Origin: JAZDHV01 sp043810355
GTDB lineage: Archaea > Nanobdellota > Nanobdellia > Woesearchaeales > JAGVYU01
DNA length: 64,000 bases
Assembly (NCBI GenBank): GCA_043810355.1
Contig: JBDROB010000075.1
Span: 17,416-81,415, forward strand
Reading direction: 5' to 3'
The stretch's first letter is position 1, and the number at the start of each line of letters is the position of its first letter. Both the position numbers and the translations under genes were made by a program. The notes under the pieces are model-generated. The model was not told the origin of the DNA and made no database searches. It was given only the letters and a program-made list of their open reading frames with translations. This document shows positions 43,317-52,281 of the stretch, piece after piece.

Positions 43317-43326
43317 TATTTAAATA
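43317..43326. promoter_or_regulatory. Palindromic shared TATA box of divergent genes
   Basis: TATTTAAATA is its own reverse complement. It lies about 25 bp before the ATG at 43349 on the plus strand and about 50 bp before the 43271 start on the minus strand, so one box may serve both directions. Confidence 0.5.
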
Positions 43327-43348
43327 CTTATGTTTTCTTTATGGTAAG

Positions 43349-44335
43349 ATGAAAATACTGGTTACTGGGGGAGCTGGCCTTATTGGCCATAATGTTTGCA
43401 GAAAACTTCTTGAAAAAGACCATATTGTTGTATGTATTGATAACCTAAGTGATAATTATGGTCAGGATCTGAAGCAGTCAAATATCAACAGCCTCAAAAC
43501 ATCATTCCAAGATTCTTTTATCTTTTATAATGCAGATATCACAGATATAGATGAGATAAAAAAGATATTTTCTCTTGAAAATATTGAGAAGATTATCCAT
43601 TTGGCTGCAATGGCAGGTGTCAGGCCTTCAATAGAAAAGCCAATATTATATACAAATGTTAATATCATTGGGCTTCAGAACTTGCTCGAGATTGCCAGAA
43701 AATATAATATCAAGAAATTTGTGTCAGCATCATCCTCTTCTGTTTATGGGGATAGGGAAGAGACCCCGTTTAAGGAGTCAGATAACACAGACTATCCAAT
43801 ATCTCCTTATGCAGCTACAAAGAAAGCAGGTGAAGTCCTCTGCTACACATATCATAATCTCTTTGATATAAACATGGTATGTCTTAGGTTTTTCACAGTC
43901 TATGGGCCTGGAGGCAGGCCTGATATGGCTATATTCAAGTTCACAAGGCTTATAGATGAGCAGAGGCCTATTACAGTTTTTGGAGATGGATCTTCAAAAC
44001 GTGATTATACTTTTGTCAATGATGTGACAGATGGCATTATCTCAGCATTAGATGCTGACCTTAAGTTTGAGATTATCAATTTAGGGGACAATAATCCTGT
44101 CCAGCTTAATTATCTGATTGCATTGATTGAGAAGAATATTGGGAAAAAGGCTATAATCAATAGGATGGCAATGAATCCAGGTGATGTGACAATAACCTGC
44201 GCAGATATAAGTAAGGCAAAAAAATTGTTGAATTATAGTCCTAAGATAAATATTGATGATGGTATAAGGATTTTTGTTGAGTGGTACAAGAATTACACAA
44301 CCTCAAAAAATAATGATAAACCTTTTCAAAATTGA
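43349..44335 (+). CDS. UDP-glucuronate 4-epimerase-like enzyme
   Basis: This 328-residue extended SDR has TGGAGLIGHNV (about residues 6-16), SSSSVYGDREETPF (about 129-142), and the catalytic YAATK (about 155-159), then FFTVYGPGGRPDMA, a stretch typical of LpsL/Cap1J-like UDP-glucuronate 4-epimerases. It would supply UDP-galacturonate for the glycan. It is transcribed alone from the shared TATA box. Confidence 0.85.
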   Translation: MKILVTGGAGLIGHNVCRKLLEKDHIVVCIDNLSDNYGQDLKQSNINSLKTSFQDSFIFYNADITDIDEIKKIFSLENIEKIIHLAAMAGVRPSIEKPILYTNVNIIGLQNLLEIARKYNIKKFVSASSSSVYGDREETPFKESDNTDYPISPYAATKKAGEVLCYTYHNLFDINMVCLRFFTVYGPGGRPDMAIFKFTRLIDEQRPITVFGDGSSKRDYTFVNDVTDGIISALDADLKFEIINLGDNNPVQLNYLIALIEKNIGKKAIINRMAMNPGDVTITCADISKAKKLLNYSPKINIDDGIRIFVEWYKNYTTSKNNDKPFQN

Positions 44336-44346
44336 GAATAACATTC

Positions 44347-45276
44347 CTACAACACTTTTTCAATATAATAACTCTTCCTATTTCCGCCATAATATGTTTT
44401 GATCAGAATATCTGCCAATAATCCTAATATTATCAGCTGGAATCCAAGTATCATGAACAATACCCCTAACAGCAGCAATGGCCTGTTTGTGAGTGATTCA
44501 TTGAAAAAGAATTTTCTGAAAGTTAGATACAGATTGACCAGAAACCCAAATAAGAATGATAATATGCCTAATCCCCCAAAAAGGTGCATTGGCCTTGTTG
44601 AATACTGCATCCAGAATTTGATGACCAAAAGATCAAGAAATCCTTTCAAGACCCTTACAAAATTGTATTTTGTCTTGCCATATTTTCTACCCCTATGATT
44701 CACTTTTACCTCTCCAATCTTATATCCCTTCCACATCAATAAAAGGGGTATAAATCTGTGCATCTCTCCGAAAAGGTTGATATCAACAAGGCATTCTTTT
44801 TTATATGCTTTTAATGAGCATCCAGAATCATGGATCTTCTCACCCGTGATAGCTTTTCTGAATACATTAGCAATCTTAGATATGATTTTTTTTAAAAAAC
44901 TGTCTATTCTATTATGCCTCCATCCGCTTACAACATCATATCCCTGTCCCATTTTCTCAAGCAGGTTTGGGATATCATGTGGATCATTCTGGAGATCTCC
45001 GTCCATCTCAATTATCACTTTTCCTTGAGCAAGACTAAACCCTGCATCCAATGCAGATGTCTGTCCAAAATTCTTCCTGAACTTGATGATCCTTAAATGC
45101 TTGTTCTTCTCCATGATTTTGGTCATAAAAAAGAAAGATCTGTCTTTGCTCCCATCATCAATAAGGATTATCTCAAATTTGTCAGTTATCCCTTTAAGGA
45201 CATCTGTGATTTCATCTACTAGAAACTTGATATTCTTTTCTTCATTAAATATTGGTATTACAACACTTATGTCCAT
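44347..45276 (-). CDS. GT2 (GtrB/DPM-like) with two C-terminal TM helices
   Basis: The 309-residue protein has the GtrB layout: VVIPIFNEEKNIKFLVDEI, ILIDDGSKDRS (about residues 38-48), IEMDGDLQNDPHDIP (about 91-105), HRGRKYGKTKYN (about 192-203), and two membrane spans (about 230-255 and 268-293). It makes polyprenyl-phosphate sugar for outer-face GT-C enzymes. Confidence 0.9.
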   Translation of the reverse strand: MDISVVIPIFNEEKNIKFLVDEITDVLKGITDKFEIILIDDGSKDRSFFFMTKIMEKNKHLRIIKFRKNFGQTSALDAGFSLAQGKVIIEMDGDLQNDPHDIPNLLEKMGQGYDVVSGWRHNRIDSFLKKIISKIANVFRKAITGEKIHDSGCSLKAYKKECLVDINLFGEMHRFIPLLLMWKGYKIGEVKVNHRGRKYGKTKYNFVRVLKGFLDLLVIKFWMQYSTRPMHLFGGLGILSFLFGFLVNLYLTFRKFFFNESLTNRPLLLLGVLFMILGFQLIILGLLADILIKTYYGGNRKSYYIEKVL

Positions 45277-45385
45277 TTTATTAGTTTGTCAAGAATGAAA
45301 TTGTATTTAAAAATATGTGGGTCGATATGTTATATATTTAAGAAATTTATATAAAATAAATGTTTATATCTCTTAAAATATATTA

Positions 45386-45910
45386 TTATCTCTTCTCACT
45401 CTCATCATTATAAATATCTAGAATCTTGTCAATAAACTTTGTTGTGGAAAACCCTTCTATAAATTTGGCAATATGGATCCTTCCGCCATTTTTTTTCACA
45501 ATTGGTGCTTCAACACAGTCTTCTCCATAATCACTGCCATTTACATGGATATGTGGTTTTAGATTGTCAAGGAATGGCATGCACTCTGGCTCATCATATA
45601 TCTCAATATAATCAACACTGTCAAGTGCTGCAAGCATCTCTGCTCTTGCCCAGGCAGGATTTATCGGTCTTTTATGCCAGTTTGGATTATTTACAAATTT
45701 CTTCCATTCTCTTACAGACTCATCGCTGTTCAGGCCTAGAATCAGGACGTCCCCTTGTTTTCTGGCCTCTTGGAGCATTTTGATATGCCCAATATGGAGT
45801 ATATCATAACTTCCATTGATAGAAACTATTGTCTTGCCCTGGTTTCTTAATTCATCAGCAATCTGCCTGATATCTTCTCTTGTTTTTACTTTTGGACTTG
45901 TAATTTTCAT
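45386..45910 (-). CDS. HldE2/RfaE2-like heptose-1-phosphate nucleotidyltransferase
   Basis: The 174-residue protein has the cytidylyltransferase-like fold with SINGSYDILHIGHIKML (about residues 35-51), where HIGH is the nucleotide-binding motif, and GLNSDESVREWK. HldE C-domain enzymes join ATP with D-glycero-beta-D-manno-heptose 1-phosphate. It overlaps the upstream gene at TAATG. With GmhB-like and kinase genes nearby, an ADP-heptose-type product is likely. Confidence 0.85.
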   Translation of the reverse strand: MKITSPKVKTREDIRQIADELRNQGKTIVSINGSYDILHIGHIKMLQEARKQGDVLILGLNSDESVREWKKFVNNPNWHKRPINPAWARAEMLAALDSVDYIEIYDEPECMPFLDNLKPHIHVNGSDYGEDCVEAPIVKKNGGRIHIAKFIEGFSTTKFIDKILDIYNDESEKR

Positions 45911-46806
45911 TAGATCGCCTTCATTATCATTTTGTATAGGCTAGGGATTGTCTTTTCATGCCTTTCAATAATAACAAATCCCTTTCCTCCTAAAGCGCTT
46001 ACAGGTCTTTCCACAACATTTAATCTTGGCCTGTAATGGTCAATCATATCTAAATTTGCAGTTGTGATATCACCTATATCATATCCTAGATTTCTTACAA
46101 TTGTGATTGCTTTTAAAAATGTTTCTGGTAATATTACTGCACTTCCAATATTGACTATCACTCCTTTGTCAGCTTTGCTAAGGGTATCTGCAAATTTCTT
46201 AAAGTCAATATATGTTGCTTTTCCAAGGCTGCTTCCATCACATTTTGGATTCATATGGATTGTGTCATTCCCTATTGCAACATGGACTGTTGCAGGTATC
46301 CCAAGCTTATAGGCCTGATACAGCACACTCTTCTCCTTATTCTTTCCATTTAATTCATCAATTTTCTTGCCAATTGCATGTCCATACCCGTTTCCTGAGC
46401 CTGCACCTTCTTTGATTGCGCTATTCATCATCTCTCCTGTCTCTTTGACCATTCCAAATGTGCCATTCTTGATTCCAGCTTCAACATCCTCGCTTGTCTC
46501 TCCATATGTTGCAATCTCAAAATCATGTATGCTTGTTGCTCCATTCATCACAATATGGTTTATCACTCCTTTTTTCATCAGATCTACAATATAGGCGCTC
46601 ATTCCTGTCTTGACAACATGACCGCCTATCATGAATATTATCTGTTTGTTTTTATTGTATGCCTCGATTATTCTTTCTGCAAGCTCTCTTAGATCCTCAT
46701 TCTCAATTATCTTGAATGGGTCATCTGGGTTTGGAAACCTAGTTAATGCCTCTTTATGTTCCCTGTCTGCAATGCTTATTGTCTTGATTTTTGAAAAGTC
46801 TATCAT
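45910..46806 (-). CDS. Deoxyhypusine-synthase-like protein of heptose clusters
   Basis: The 298-residue protein has a Rossmann-like fold of the deoxyhypusine synthase kind: IIFMIGGHVVKTG (about residues 56-68), VMNGATSIHDFEIATYGETS (about 87-106), and GSAVILPE near the end. The DHS active lysine region is not clear. I recall similar genes beside hldE in bacterial heptose clusters, so a role in heptose formation is possible. The pathway's usual isomerase GmhA is not seen here. Confidence 0.6.
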   Translation of the reverse strand: MIDFSKIKTISIADREHKEALTRFPNPDDPFKIIENEDLRELAERIIEAYNKNKQIIFMIGGHVVKTGMSAYIVDLMKKGVINHIVMNGATSIHDFEIATYGETSEDVEAGIKNGTFGMVKETGEMMNSAIKEGAGSGNGYGHAIGKKIDELNGKNKEKSVLYQAYKLGIPATVHVAIGNDTIHMNPKCDGSSLGKATYIDFKKFADTLSKADKGVIVNIGSAVILPETFLKAITIVRNLGYDIGDITTANLDMIDHYRPRLNVVERPVSALGGKGFVIIERHEKTIPSLYKMIMKAI

Positions 46807-46815
46807 TTTAACAAC

Positions 46816-47397
46816 TCAATTGTTTAGTAGTATCCAATCTGCTGCCTTGTCAAGGTTTTTTGCAATAAATGTTGGTTTTACTTCATAATGGCCATCTTTC
46901 CCTTTTTCCCCTGATTCAGTCAATAAAAGTATTGTCCTGCATCCTATACTCTCGCCTGTCTTGATATCAGCTGTCTTATCTCCTACAAAATAACTCTTTT
47001 CAATATCAATCTTAATCCCTTTATCAACCATATCTTTTATAGCGTTTTGTATCATACCATTCTTTGGTTTTCTGCAGTCACAATCAACCCTGTATATATC
47101 TTTGCCTTCAGGATGATGAGGGCAGTGATAAACTCCATCTAATAGAATATTATTTTTTTTAAGTTCTTCTAGCATCAATCCAGTAAATTTATTATAATCT
47201 TCTTCAGTATAATACCCTTTTCCTATTCCAGATTGGTTTGTTATAACAATTAATAGATAATTTTTTGATTGTAGTTTCTGGAGACCTTTAATCACTCCTT
47301 CTTCAAATCGGAATTTCATGAGCTCATATGTGAATCCATAATCTATATTGATTGTTCCATCCCTGTCTAAAAAAACAGCTTTTTTGATTATTGCCAT
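46816..47397 (-). CDS. GmhB-like D,D-heptose 1,7-bisphosphate phosphatase
   Basis: The 193-residue HAD-IIIA phosphatase has FLDRDGTIN (about residues 9-17, with both Asp), VITNQSGIGKG (about 51-61), the zinc loop CPHHPEG...CDCRKP (about 92-110), and FVGDKTADIKTG. GmhB removes the C7 phosphate of heptose bisphosphate. It lies 9 bp upstream of the DHS-like gene in the same operon. Confidence 0.9.
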   Translation of the reverse strand: MAIIKKAVFLDRDGTINIDYGFTYELMKFRFEEGVIKGLQKLQSKNYLLIVITNQSGIGKGYYTEEDYNKFTGLMLEELKKNNILLDGVYHCPHHPEGKDIYRVDCDCRKPKNGMIQNAIKDMVDKGIKIDIEKSYFVGDKTADIKTGESIGCRTILLLTESGEKGKDGHYEVKPTFIAKNLDKAADWILLNN

Positions 47398-47459
47398 TAT
47401 TGTAATTTATGGTTATTTATAATTATTTAAACATTTCTTATATCCAACACTATTGTTGA

Positions 47460-48458
47460 TCATGATAAGCTTTTTATTAATTCATCTCTTGTAATAGTGG
47501 CTGTTCCAACTTTTTCAATAGCAATACCTGCTCCATGATTCGCTAGATATGCAGATGCATGGATATCTAGTTCAATATTGGCTAATGCCAATAATGAGAT
47601 AACTGTATCGCCTGCTCCTGAAACATCAATAACAGATTTTGCCTTTGTAGGTTCTAATGAGTGATTATGATGATTATCATAGCTGAACATTCCTCTTTCA
47701 CTTAGTGTGATGACTAAATATTCTGGAGATAATCTCTGCATCATTTCTCTTCCAATATCTATAATATTGTCAGCTCTGCCATTTAGTCTGAGTCCAGTGA
47801 ATTGTTCAGCTTCGCTGAGATTGCAGCATACTAGTGTTGAGTTTTGATAGAATATAGCATTTGTTGGTTTCACTTCAGAATATACTTTGACACCTTTTTT
47901 TGTTGCATATTCTATTAATTCTCTGACAACAGGTTCTATTAATAGCCCTTTGTTATAATCAGATAATATTACTGCATCACTTTCATCAATACAAGGTTTT
48001 ACACTGTCCAATAGCATTTGACCTGTCTTTTCAGATATTGGGCTTGTATCTTCTTCATCAAATCTGGCAATTTGTTGTTGATGGGCCAATAGTCTCTGTT
48101 TTACTATAGTGCTCCTGTTATTTCCATTATATATAGGTATAAATGATATTCCATATTGTCTGCATAATTCCTCTACCTTTCCACCATAAAAATCATTTCC
48201 TATCAATCCACATAAAGTAACTTGAGCATTTAATGCTGCTAGATTTTGTGCAACATTACCTCCTGCTCCAAGATTATAACTATGTCCATTAACTCTTACT
48301 AAAGGAGCAGCTGGTTGTTCTGGATTGATCCTTTCAACTTCTCCAATTAGGTAATGGTCTAGGGCAATATCTCCTAATACCAGAATCCTTCTTTTATCAA
48401 AATTGCTGATTGCTTTTCTCAGATCATAATCATTTGCCATTCTATTATTTCTCTCCAT
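47460..48458 (-). CDS. HldE1/RfaE1-like heptose-7-phosphate kinase (PfkB family)
   Basis: The 332-residue kinase has VLGDIALDHYLIGEVERINP (about residues 26-45), the GAGGNVAQNLAAL motif (about 64-76), and the PfkB signature DVSGAGDTVISLL with the catalytic Asp (near 278-290). It lacks the C-terminal adenylyltransferase of fused HldE, which is encoded separately at 45386-45910. A GTAT-gtca-ATAC inverted repeat (48504-48515) lies beside its TATA-like box. Confidence 0.86.
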   Translation of the reverse strand: MERNNRMANDYDLRKAISNFDKRRILVLGDIALDHYLIGEVERINPEQPAAPLVRVNGHSYNLGAGGNVAQNLAALNAQVTLCGLIGNDFYGGKVEELCRQYGISFIPIYNGNNRSTIVKQRLLAHQQQIARFDEEDTSPISEKTGQMLLDSVKPCIDESDAVILSDYNKGLLIEPVVRELIEYATKKGVKVYSEVKPTNAIFYQNSTLVCCNLSEAEQFTGLRLNGRADNIIDIGREMMQRLSPEYLVITLSERGMFSYDNHHNHSLEPTKAKSVIDVSGAGDTVISLLALANIELDIHASAYLANHGAGIAIEKVGTATITRDELIKSLS

Positions 48459-48503
48459 TATTTAATACCTGTTCTATTGTATCCCCTTTGTTCAGACTCG
48501 GAA

Positions 48504-48515
48504 GTATGTCAATAC
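48504..48515 (-). promoter_or_regulatory. Possible operator of the heptose-kinase gene
   Basis: The 4-bp arms GTAT and ATAC flank four bases just downstream of a TATA-like TTAAATAAGG on the minus strand. It resembles the longer palindromes at 49030 and 49120 but is shorter and could be chance. Confidence 0.3.
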
Positions 48516-48537
48516 CTTATTTAAGAACAAGACTTAA

Positions 48538-48999
48538 TTAATGCCTTTTTCTTTCATTGATTCTGTCCAATGAATATCTAGCTATTGAATCAGCAATATC
48601 ACTCCCAACTACTCCATTTGGGATAAAATCAATATATGGCCTTAAGCTTAAAAGCCCAGGATCTTTAGAATATGCTAAAAAGATTGGATCTGACTGTCTT
48701 TGCCCTGTTGATTGAATCTTAAGAATCCTTTTTACATCTTCTGGAAGTCCAGAATCAATTTGAGGGTCATCGATTACAACAAATCCATTCCATAAAGGGT
48801 ATGATAATTGCTGTAAAAGCACTTTTCTTATATCATCAGGTCTATGGCCATACTCTTTACCACCTATGGCAATAAATGCTCTTGATTCTGGCTTAACTCT
48901 TTCTGCTACTTTTTCAAATAATCCATATTTGCTGCTTGATTTTCCAAGCAATAATACATCTGATTTATTCAGGAATGCTGTTTCTGATCCTTCTACCAT
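48538..48999 (-). CDS. Hypothetical protein in the heptose cluster
   Basis: I do not recognise this 153-residue soluble protein. It looks alpha/beta: KSDVLLLGKSSSKYGLFEKV, FIAIGGKEYGHRPDDIRKVL, GFVVIDDPQID, then a helical end. The ATG at 48999 follows an AAAGGT ribosome-binding site and is preferred to an ATG at 49026. Upstream is a TATA box and a perfect 19-bp palindrome at the expected start site. Confidence 0.65.
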   Translation of the reverse strand: MVEGSETAFLNKSDVLLLGKSSSKYGLFEKVAERVKPESRAFIAIGGKEYGHRPDDIRKVLLQQLSYPLWNGFVVIDDPQIDSGLPEDVKRILKIQSTGQRQSDPIFLAYSKDPGLLSLRPYIDFIPNGVVGSDIADSIARYSLDRINERKRH

Positions 49000-49029
49000 T
49001 TTTTTACCTTTCTTATTTAATAACATTAA

Positions 49030-49048
49030 AGTATGAACTATTCATACT
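49030..49048. promoter_or_regulatory. Operator-like 19-bp palindrome in the divergent promoter
   Basis: AGTATGAA-cta-TTCATACT is a perfect inverted repeat with 8-bp arms. On the minus strand it lies about 20-25 bp downstream of the TATA box at 49058-49071, right at the expected transcription start of the 48999 gene. A related site lies at 49120-49137. Confidence 0.6.
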
Positions 49049-49057
49049 ATTCTTTTA

Positions 49058-49071
49058 CCTTATTTAAATAC
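49058..49071 (-). promoter_or_regulatory. TATA box of the 48999 gene
   Basis: On the minus strand GTATTTAAATAAGG is a good archaeal TATA box and places the start near 49036-49040. Confidence 0.5.
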
Positions 49072-49100
49072 ATTATTGTTCTATAACATATATTCTAGAA

Positions 49101-49110
49101 AATATAAATT
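49101..49110 (+). promoter_or_regulatory. TATA box of the RHH-nucleotidyltransferase gene
   Basis: The sequence aatataaatt predicts a start near 49130, leaving a 70-nt leader before the ATG at 49204. Confidence 0.45.
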
Positions 49111-49119
49111 ATTAAAAAG

Positions 49120-49137
49120 GTATTACTATATCATACT
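49120..49137. promoter_or_regulatory. Second operator-like site in the divergent promoter
   Basis: GTATTACTATATCATACT shares its outer GTAT...TCATACT with the 19-bp palindrome at 49030 and also falls on the expected transcription start, here for the plus-strand gene. Confidence 0.45.
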
Positions 49138-49203
49138 GTTAGGGGGGGCATAATAATAGACTGAACTAAATAAGAACATCTAATATTATGAATAATAATT
49201 AAG

Positions 49204-49959
49204 ATGAAGAAAGAAAAGATTGCTATTTCTGTGGATAAGCCATTGTTAGACATATTAGACTCTAAAGTTGACGGTTCAATCATCCGCTCGAGATCACAGG
49301 CTTTTGAGATTTACCTTAAAAAAGGTCTTGGTTCTCAGCAGATTAGCACAGCTGTGATCCTTCTAAAGTCAGATCATCATAAAGTGGCATTAAAGAATCT
49401 TAAGTCAAGGACCTTGATCAAGAATCAGCTTGATTTCTTCAATAGTTTTGGTATCAAAAAGATTCTTATTGTGACCCAATCCTCAAACCATCTGGATAAG
49501 ATCAATCATGAATGCCTTCACACAACCCAGGATGTCAAGATAATCGAGGATGATTCTAAAGGTAATGCAAATGCATTGTTCAGGGTTAAGAAGATGTTGG
49601 ATGACTCAAACTTTATTGTGACCAGCGGTGATGTCTATAATGATTTTGACCTTAACAAGATGATCTCAAAGCATATACACAATGATAAGCTTGCAACAAT
49701 GGGCCTTATGACAAGAGAAAAACCATCTCAATATGGGAACGCAGTTCTTGATGGGGATCAGATTATTGATTTTCAGGAAAAGCCAAGGCAGACAACCTCA
49801 TTCATTGTTAATGCTGGGATATACATATTTAAGCCAGAGATCTTTGAGCTTTTTGAAAACACTTCTTCTTTGGAAAAAGATGTCTTTCCAAGGTTAGCCA
49901 GAATAAAGCAGCTGAATGGCTTTTTCACTTACGGCGAATATCATCATATGGAAGAATGA
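49204..49959 (+). CDS. Ribbon-helix-helix domain fused to a degenerate nucleotidyltransferase
   Basis: The first 45 residues are a ribbon-helix-helix DNA-binding domain (strand KIAISVDKPLLDILDSK, then the IRSRSQAFEIYLKKGL helix). Residues 50-251 follow the sugar-phosphate nucleotidyltransferase fold: VTSGDVYNDFD (about 138-148), then YGNAVLDGDQIIDFQEKP (about 179-196) and VNAGIYIFKPE. The glycine-rich loop GxGTRLxPLT and its PK motif are absent; this region reads LLKSDHHKVALKNLKSR. It may bind a sugar nucleotide without catalysis and act as a regulator of the divergent heptose operon. Confidence 0.82.
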   Translation: MKKEKIAISVDKPLLDILDSKVDGSIIRSRSQAFEIYLKKGLGSQQISTAVILLKSDHHKVALKNLKSRTLIKNQLDFFNSFGIKKILIVTQSSNHLDKINHECLHTTQDVKIIEDDSKGNANALFRVKKMLDDSNFIVTSGDVYNDFDLNKMISKHIHNDKLATMGLMTREKPSQYGNAVLDGDQIIDFQEKPRQTTSFIVNAGIYIFKPEIFELFENTSSLEKDVFPRLARIKQLNGFFTYGEYHHMEE

Positions 49960-49985
49960 TGGAAGAATAGAAATCAGGTATTCTA

Positions 49986-51125
49986 TCAGCTTTTCAAATT
50001 CTCAGTATGTTTCATAATATCATCAACCTTAATGTTTTTCATGCAGATATTATTATGCCCTGATTGAAGGCATTCAGGCACTTGCCCCAGATGAACATTT
50101 ATGCAAGGGCTAAACTCACAAATCTCACCTTTATACAGTCCAACACTATCTTTCTGAAAAGGTCTCCATCTGACTGGAAGATTTGGGCCAAACAAGCCGA
50201 TTGTTTTTGTTCCCATTGCAGCTCCAATATGCATTGGTCCTGAATCATTGCTAATAATTAGATCACATCTTTCTTCAAGATAAAAAAGCTGTTGCAAACT
50301 TGTTTTCCCAGCAAGATTAACAATCTTACCTTTATTCTTGACCAATCTGATTATTTCATCATTTAACTTGATATCATCTGAGCTTCCTAACAACACAATT
50401 TTTGTATTCTTCTCATCAATAAGCCTGTCACCAAGCTCAGCAAACCTTTCCTTCATCCACATCCTTGATTTTGCTGACTCTGCAGCTCCTGCAAACAAGC
50501 CAACTAAAAAATCATTTTTAGACACTTTATTATCATTCAAAAGGCTTTCAATGTATTTTTTATCCTTGTCACCATACATCAATCTCTCCAGATTCAAAAC
50601 TGTCCCTTCATATCCAATTAGTCTTATCAGGTCAAGATGAGTCTCAACTACATGCTGTTTGTCATTATAAGAAACAGATTTTGACAGAGTCATACCTCTG
50701 ATCCTGTTATCATAACCTATCCTAAACTTCCCTACAAAAAATGATATTATTGAGGAAATATTCAGATACTCTTCAAAATCAACAACAAGCGAATATTTCC
50801 TGTAATTTTTTGATACAAAACCCAAAATAGAAAGAAAGTTAGTCTCAATCACAATCAAATTATCAAAAAAACCTTGGCCTTCAAAAACATCCTTTGCTCT
50901 CCTTGTAGTCAATATATCAACTTCAGAATCATTATACTGCTCTCTTAATGCCTTGATTGCAGGCAGAGTCAATATTGTCTCTCCAATCCCCCATAGTTGA
51001 ATTACTAATATCCTATTAACACCCTTTAACTTTTTCCTAAAGAATATTTTGTTCAAGATTCCAAGCTTTAGGCAAACCAGTGTCCCAATATATTTGTCTA
51101 AAATCTTAATGCTTTTTACACTCAT
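49986..51125 (-). CDS. GT9 (heptosyltransferase-like) glycosyltransferase
   Basis: The 379-residue protein has the GT9 marks ILVIQLWGIGETILTLPAIK (about residues 38-57), GLFAGAAESAKSRMWMKERF, and ISNDSGPMHIGAAMGTKTIG (about 292-311) followed by FGPNLPVRW. A Cys-rich end (EICEFSPCINVHLGQVPECL) is common in this family. It adjoins the ADP-heptose-like cluster and may use its product. Confidence 0.88.
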   Translation of the reverse strand: MSVKSIKILDKYIGTLVCLKLGILNKIFFRKKLKGVNRILVIQLWGIGETILTLPAIKALREQYNDSEVDILTTRRAKDVFEGQGFFDNLIVIETNFLSILGFVSKNYRKYSLVVDFEEYLNISSIISFFVGKFRIGYDNRIRGMTLSKSVSYNDKQHVVETHLDLIRLIGYEGTVLNLERLMYGDKDKKYIESLLNDNKVSKNDFLVGLFAGAAESAKSRMWMKERFAELGDRLIDEKNTKIVLLGSSDDIKLNDEIIRLVKNKGKIVNLAGKTSLQQLFYLEERCDLIISNDSGPMHIGAAMGTKTIGLFGPNLPVRWRPFQKDSVGLYKGEICEFSPCINVHLGQVPECLQSGHNNICMKNIKVDDIMKHTENLKS

Positions 51126-51175
51126 AATTGATATGCAATTGAATCTAAGTTTATAAAATTATTCTAAGAAATATA

Positions 51176-51517
51176 TCATTTTTTCCCATTCTCTTCTTTG
51201 CTGATTGCAATCCTCGATACTAGATCATCTGTCTTTTTTTGCAATCTTCTGACTAATGAATATGTGTGGAAAAGTGTTCCTATTATGATGATGAATCCTA
51301 ATATTATATAGAAATCAAGAGGCCTCTGCATTGTCAGCACATCTTTTACAAAATAGTTCAATTGTGTTGGAAATAATGTGATAAAAATGAATCCTAGCCA
51401 TAATATTGCCCAGACCAGACCTTCTTTTACAGTGAACTCTTTTCTTTTATTGTGCAAGAATGTGATATAAAGCATAAACAATCCGAACAGCACTCCGATT
51501 ATTTGAATTCCTAGCAT
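51176..51517 (-). CDS. DUF2304 membrane protein
   Basis: The 113-residue protein has three spans (about residues 3-20, 33-50, 68-90) and the DUF2304 pattern with FTVKEGLVWAILWLGFI. This family sits directly beside GT2 genes in many genomes, as here, where it starts one base after the GT2 stop behind a GAGGAGG ribosome-binding site. It probably helps the glycosyltransferase at the membrane. Confidence 0.85.
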   Translation of the reverse strand: MLGIQIIGVLFGLFMLYITFLHNKRKEFTVKEGLVWAILWLGFIFITLFPTQLNYFVKDVLTMQRPLDFYIILGFIIIIGTLFHTYSLVRRLQKKTDDLVSRIAISKEENGKK

Positions 51518-51518
51518 A

Positions 51519-52184
51519 TTACCTCCTCAATTTCCATAATATCATGTTAATCACAATCTTGATTCCATCTATTGCAGTTGTTCCTTTGTAGATGTCTGAA
51601 TAGATTGTTTGTATTGGGATTTGAGTATATCTCAGCCTTGTCTTTCCTAAATTTGCAATCATCTCTGATTCCATTGAATAGTCATTTGCATCCCATCTGA
51701 TCTTTCTGTATGCATCTGCATTATATGCCCTATATCCGCTTTGTGAGTCAAATAAGTCAATATTATATAAAAACCTTGTAGCAGTATTTATAATGTTGTT
51801 TCCGATCTTCATCATCAATGGCATGTCTTTATTAAATTTTCTGAATCCAAACACAATGTCATTATTCTTTAAGGATTCTAGAAAATTTGGGATCTCTTTT
51901 GGATCATGCTGGCCGTCTGCATCAATAAGTATCATTATCTCTCCACCTTTATTTAGGACAAAGTCACATCCTGTCTTGATTGCAGCTCCTTTCCCTATGT
52001 TTATTGGGTGTCTTAGCACAATAGCCTTGTTTTCTTTGGCTATATTATTGGTTTCATCCCTGCTTCCATCATCAACAACTATAACATTGTCCAGATGTTT
52101 TTTAATATTTTTTATTACACTCCCTATATATTTCTCCTCATTATATGCTGCAATAACTGCATAAACCTTGGATTTGTCTTCCAT
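51519..52184 (-). CDS. GT2 glycosyltransferase
   Basis: The 221-residue protein has a GT-A fold: YAVIAAYNEEKYIGSVIKNI, VVDDGSRDETNN (about residues 35-46), MILIDADGQHDPKEIP (about 83-98), and FDSQSGYRAYNADAYRKI (about 142-159). It lacks membrane helices; DUF2304 may supply them. It is the first gene of a two-gene operon with a TATA-like box near 52211-52228 on the minus strand. Confidence 0.88.
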   Translation of the reverse strand: MEDKSKVYAVIAAYNEEKYIGSVIKNIKKHLDNVIVVDDGSRDETNNIAKENKAIVLRHPINIGKGAAIKTGCDFVLNKGGEIMILIDADGQHDPKEIPNFLESLKNNDIVFGFRKFNKDMPLMMKIGNNIINTATRFLYNIDLFDSQSGYRAYNADAYRKIRWDANDYSMESEMIANLGKTRLRYTQIPIQTIYSDIYKGTTAIDGIKIVINMILWKLRR

Positions 52185-52281
52185 AAGAGAATAAAGAATA
52201 TGTTATTATTTAAAAATTTGATTGTAAAACCTGTTTCTTAAAAAAAAAGAATATTTAATCAAATCGAATTTTCTAGATCTA

